A DNA stretch of 64,000 bases from positions 1 to 64,000 of the forward strand of contig NC_020505.1 in the NCBI RefSeq assembly GCF_000310245.1, written 5' to 3'. Source of the DNA: Candidatus Sulfuricurvum sp. RIFRC-1. GTDB taxonomy: Bacteria; Campylobacterota; Campylobacteria; Campylobacterales; Sulfurimonadaceae. Under the pieces are notes generated by a model. It was not told the DNA's origin. It searched no databases and was given only the letters and a program-made list of their open reading frames with translations. Made by a program: the position numbers and the translations under genes. How positions within the stretch are numbered: position 1 is the stretch's first letter; each line of letters opens with the position of its first letter. This document shows, one piece after another, positions 61,709-64,000 of this stretch.

Positions 61709-62974
61709 TTATATCTGCTCGAAGCGTGTTCCGTGAATGAGGGTATGGCGGTAGAGCCGCAGCGCTTTGGTCTGATTGATTAGCAGCAGTATGAACATAG
61801 TGGCTCCGCTAAAGGCGCTAAGTCTTAGTAACTCAGGGAAAAATACGCCGCTTAAAGTGAGAACAGCCGTCAATCCAAAGAGCCAAAATAACCCTTTGGC
61901 ACGAGAGTGAGGGATAATATTCGACATAATCGGAGCATCCATGTATCCGGATGAACTGAGGTGGAACCACACCAAAAAAGGGACGATTTTCCCCATCATT
62001 GCCAATATGATTGATAATGCAAACAGGGCAAAAGAGATTAAGGCCATACTTTGAAACGGCGGGTAGTCGTTGTAGGAAAATAGAGCGTATGCGATAATGG
62101 AAATCATAAGCAAAGCCATTCCAAATCCCCAAAACAAAATACTCACATCACTAACACGGCGTTTGCGCTCTTTGAGCCGTTTTACCGTAGTAACGATAAA
62201 CCCGACCAATAACGCCCCCATAACGAGATCAAACATCCAAACAAACGGTAATGCTCCGATCAGCCAGATTGTTTTTAAAACCAAAGAAGCGGCAATCACT
62301 TTAAAAGCATTTCGTTTGCACCATGAACTGTACGCGGTTGTGACGTAAAACATCTCGACGACTTGAAACGCTACCGCAATGATCAGGGCCCCGACCCATC
62401 CGATCAGACCGAAGGAGTAGTGGATACTGCGGAGGGCATCGTGGGAAGCGCTAAACGCGCTGTTAGCGTATTCGCTCGCCATGATAATCCCTAAAATCGC
62501 GGTAAGAGAGAGGGCGATGAGGGCTAGCCGCATCCCCCGAAGCGTGTCATGCGTAACTCCGCCAAAGAGAAGCGGAAGGATAAGATTCGCACTATAGAGG
62601 ATCGAGGCACCCAAAAAGAGGGATGCAATCACAAAGAGGAGAGGAAGGGTAGTGATAAAAGCTCCGCTCAGGGAGAGGATTCCGATCACGAAAAACAGAT
62701 GAATCAAAAAAGCATTCCCTGGAGCCGACGGGATAGGGCGTCCCCCCAAAACACTCTGCATCTGAAACAGGGCACCGATCATACTCATGGTGATGATTCC
62801 TAAAAACATCAGATGAATCGCTGCAAGAGAAAAGGGATGATTGGGGATTAGAACCGTGTGAGGGTTAAAAAAGATGATTGCGCACAGGACTAACCCAAAG
62901 AGGGGAACGGTGAGAAAAAAGCGCATGACCACCGAAAGAGGAGGGGCTTGATCGAGGGAAAGACCATTATACAT
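61709..62974 (-). CDS. Polytopic membrane protein, NnrS/haem-copper oxidase subunit I-like
   Basis: From ATG 62974 (GGAG upstream) the product has 421 residues and about twelve membrane helices. Conserved-looking histidines lie in HPFSLAAIHLMFLG (about 45-58), SIHYSFGLIGW, and VWFHLSSSGY, recalling haem-ligand positions of oxidase subunit I or NnrS. It is the last gene after hemerythrin and DUF2249, both linked to nitric-oxide response. A part in NO resistance or haem-based sensing is inferred. It overlaps the DUF2249 gene by 8 bp. Confidence 0.75.
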   Translation of the reverse strand: MYNGLSLDQAPPLSVVMRFFLTVPLFGLVLCAIIFFNPHTVLIPNHPFSLAAIHLMFLGIITMSMIGALFQMQSVLGGRPIPSAPGNAFLIHLFFVIGILSLSGAFITTLPLLFVIASLFLGASILYSANLILPLLFGGVTHDTLRGMRLALIALSLTAILGIIMASEYANSAFSASHDALRSIHYSFGLIGWVGALIIAVAFQVVEMFYVTTAYSSWCKRNAFKVIAASLVLKTIWLIGALPFVWMFDLVMGALLVGFIVTTVKRLKERKRRVSDVSILFWGFGMALLMISIIAYALFSYNDYPPFQSMALISFALFALSIILAMMGKIVPFLVWFHLSSSGYMDAPIMSNIIPHSRAKGLFWLFGLTAVLTLSGVFFPELLRLSAFSGATMFILLLINQTKALRLYRHTLIHGTRFEQI

Positions 62975-63209
62975 CGGTGTGCTCCAGTGCGAGTGTGGGA
63001 CTGCGGGTAATGTAAATATGCCAAAGATCATCTCTCTCCATGACACTGAGATATCGACCGCCGTTTTTGGTAATGATCTCAAAAAGCGGGATCGGTTCAC
63101 GTCGGTGGATCATATGAATCACCTCTTCACCCTTCAGTTTTTTAAAACGATCTACCGCCATTTCCAATGGGATCGGATGGTCGAATTCTCGGGTGTCGAG
63201 GAGGATCAT
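62967..63209 (-). CDS. DUF2249 protein
   Basis: The 80-residue protein has the DUF2249 pattern (LDTREFDHPIPLEMAVDRFKKLKGEEVIHMIHRREP; LWHIYITR). DUF2249 members often occur with NO-related and denitrification genes, and some resemble TusA-like folds. It overlaps the hemerythrin gene by 1 bp and the membrane gene by 8 bp. Confidence 0.85.
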   Translation of the reverse strand: MILLDTREFDHPIPLEMAVDRFKKLKGEEVIHMIHRREPIPLFEIITKNGGRYLSVMERDDLWHIYITRSPTLALEHTDV

Positions 63210-63640
63210 TACGCCATATCCTTAAGTGTTTGAATCATTGACTCTGCATCGTCGCCTAAAGCGCGGTCGATCATCGGATAGAGCATTTGTTCCTCTTTCA
63301 TGTTGTGCTGCTGGAGCATAATCATCATCGACTCTCCGATTCCGAAAAAATCATCATTGCGGTTTTCACCCAGAGCAAGACGCATCGATTCGAGGAGACT
63401 GCGTAACTGCTGATGTTCATATCGCATCATTTGCGTCGGTCCCCCCATCATCCCTGTCCGTTGTTCAAAGGTGAGAAAGAGTTCACGTTCTTCCATATCG
63501 AAATGGTGATTGGTCGCTTGGTAAAACGATTCGAACAATGTTTTGGCTTCGTCAGTTTTTTTGTCTGCAAGTGCATTTTCCGCTTCGGTGTAAAGATGAT
63601 CGCATGCTCTGTGATCGTCACGCATAAACTCGAAAATCAT
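63209..63640 (-). CDS. Hemerythrin HHE domain protein
   Basis: The 143-residue protein has the HHE cation-binding pattern: DDHRACDHLY, NHHFDMEERELF, YEHQQLRSL and QHNMKEEQMLYPM, giving histidine and glutamate ligands for a di-iron site. It could bind O2 or NO, or repair iron-sulfur clusters as RIC/YtfE does. It is the first gene of the three-gene operon and has an FNR/Dnr-type box upstream. Confidence 0.88.
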   Translation of the reverse strand: MIFEFMRDDHRACDHLYTEAENALADKKTDEAKTLFESFYQATNHHFDMEERELFLTFEQRTGMMGGPTQMMRYEHQQLRSLLESMRLALGENRNDDFFGIGESMMIMLQQHNMKEEQMLYPMIDRALGDDAESMIQTLKDMA

Positions 63641-63669
63641 GGTTATTCCTTTATCATTTTAAGTACGAC

Positions 63670-63712
63670 AGTATAAAAGGATCAAAGCGTATCGTTCTTG
63701 ACGAATATCAAG
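63670..63712 (-). promoter_or_regulatory. FNR/Dnr-type class II promoter of the hemerythrin operon
   Basis: On the minus strand CTTGATATTCGTCAAG (63712-63697) is a TTGAT-N4-GTCAA box, the form preferred by NO-responsive Dnr/Nnr regulators and close to the FNR box. TATACT (63675-63670) is a -10. With the start site about seven bases after it, the box centre falls at -41.5, the class II position. Confidence 0.65.
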
Positions 63713-63714
63713 AA

Positions 63715-64000
63715 TTATTTTTGAATGACTTTTTTATTGTGCGGCAGGAAATCACGAAAATCTTTGATATAGATCGCGTTGATCCCCTGCCCCAACTCGT
63801 GTATATCGGCATCAAGCCGCAGCCATCGGTTCACGGTATATTGGAGTAAAACACTCGATACCGTATCGTTTTTATAGAGAATTCGGAGGTCTTTGTTGAG
63901 ACGTGCTCCCACTTCAAACCCCATTCCCCCCTCAGCGGTGGTGAGAATATTCATGGTGTCGATCTGGAGTTTTGTTGCACCGCTGATAAGCCCTTTAAGC
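63715..64000 (-). CDS. TamB-like protein, C-terminal end (partial)
   Basis: The open frame runs past the window edge; about 95 C-terminal residues are visible. The pattern KGLISGATKLQIDTMNILTT, GFEVGARLNKDLRILYK, VNRWLRLDADIHELGQGINAIYIKDF fits the end of TamB (DUF490), which helps move lipids or assemble proteins in the outer membrane. An ATG at 63954 is internal and not the start. Confidence 0.7.
   Translation of the reverse strand, partial: LKGLISGATKLQIDTMNILTTAEGGMGFEVGARLNKDLRILYKNDTVSSVLLQYTVNRWLRLDADIHELGQGINAIYIKDFRDFLPHNKKVIQK

Overview
The window reads as the start of a chromosome from a Campylobacterota (Epsilonproteobacteria) bacterium, most likely a sulfur-oxidising Sulfuricurvum/Sulfurimonas-like organism. 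It opens exactly on the dnaA start codon, dnaA-dnaN-gyrB are adjacent with no recF, an H. pylori-type DnaA-box cluster sits between dnaA and dnaN, and many products have the look of that phylum. The genus assignment is inference. There is no prophage, CRISPR array, IS element or rRNA operon. Two tRNA genes (Ala-GGC and Ser-GGA) are present.

Layout. 1-5.1 kb: replication core (dnaA, candidate origin, dnaN, gyrB). 5.2-15.5 kb: c-di-GMP and signalling proteins, including a four-gene cascade (REC-GGDEF-EAL, YfiR-like, sensor kinase, TonB-dependent receptor), plus queF. 15.6-26.5 kb: a small hydrolase pair, then the complete phosphate system: a leftward phoU-phoB-phoR-cca-pstC-pstA-pstB block, with pstS and a porin pointing right. 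26.7-33.6 kb: envelope genes (TonB-like, SurA-like, SPOR-like), a copper/heavy-metal pair around a perfect palindrome, a PP-loop ATPase and dnaG. 33.7-39.6 kb: rpsU, purT, a 2-hydroxyacid dehydrogenase, an AEC transporter and an SdhA/SdhB-type pair with a microprotein ORF between them. 39.8-42.9 kb: yajQ, HD-GYP, HTH, HD-GYP operon. 42.9-49.5 kb: a SUV3-like helicase and housekeeping or transport genes. 49.7-55.1 kb: a leftward flagellar hook operon (fliK, flgD, two hook-type genes) with two sigma54 -24/-12 promoters. 55.3-64 kb: typA, a flavoprotein, dGTPase, an MgtC-like protein, a hemerythrin/DUF2249/12-TM membrane operon with an FNR/Dnr-type box at -41.5, and the truncated end of a tamB-like gene.

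The strongest unexplained signals are regulatory. Four promoters (phoU, pstS, pstC, porin) share one architecture: GTWAY-N6-GTWAY (11-bp repeat) followed by exactly 10 bp and a TANAAT -10 hexamer. This defines a probable Pho box for this organism and ties the porin to phosphate starvation. A second clear case is the TTGAT-N4-GTCAA box at -41.5 of the hemerythrin operon. Several dispersed repeats (REPIN-like elements with GTCAT/ATGAC ends, and a separate four-copy family found at gene ends) punctuate the window. One copy lies in frame within the small ORF between the sdhA-like and sdhB-like genes.

c-di-GMP turnover is unusually dense: degenerate and apparently active GGDEF/EAL proteins, two HD-GYP proteins and a YajQ-family protein occur within about 37 kb.
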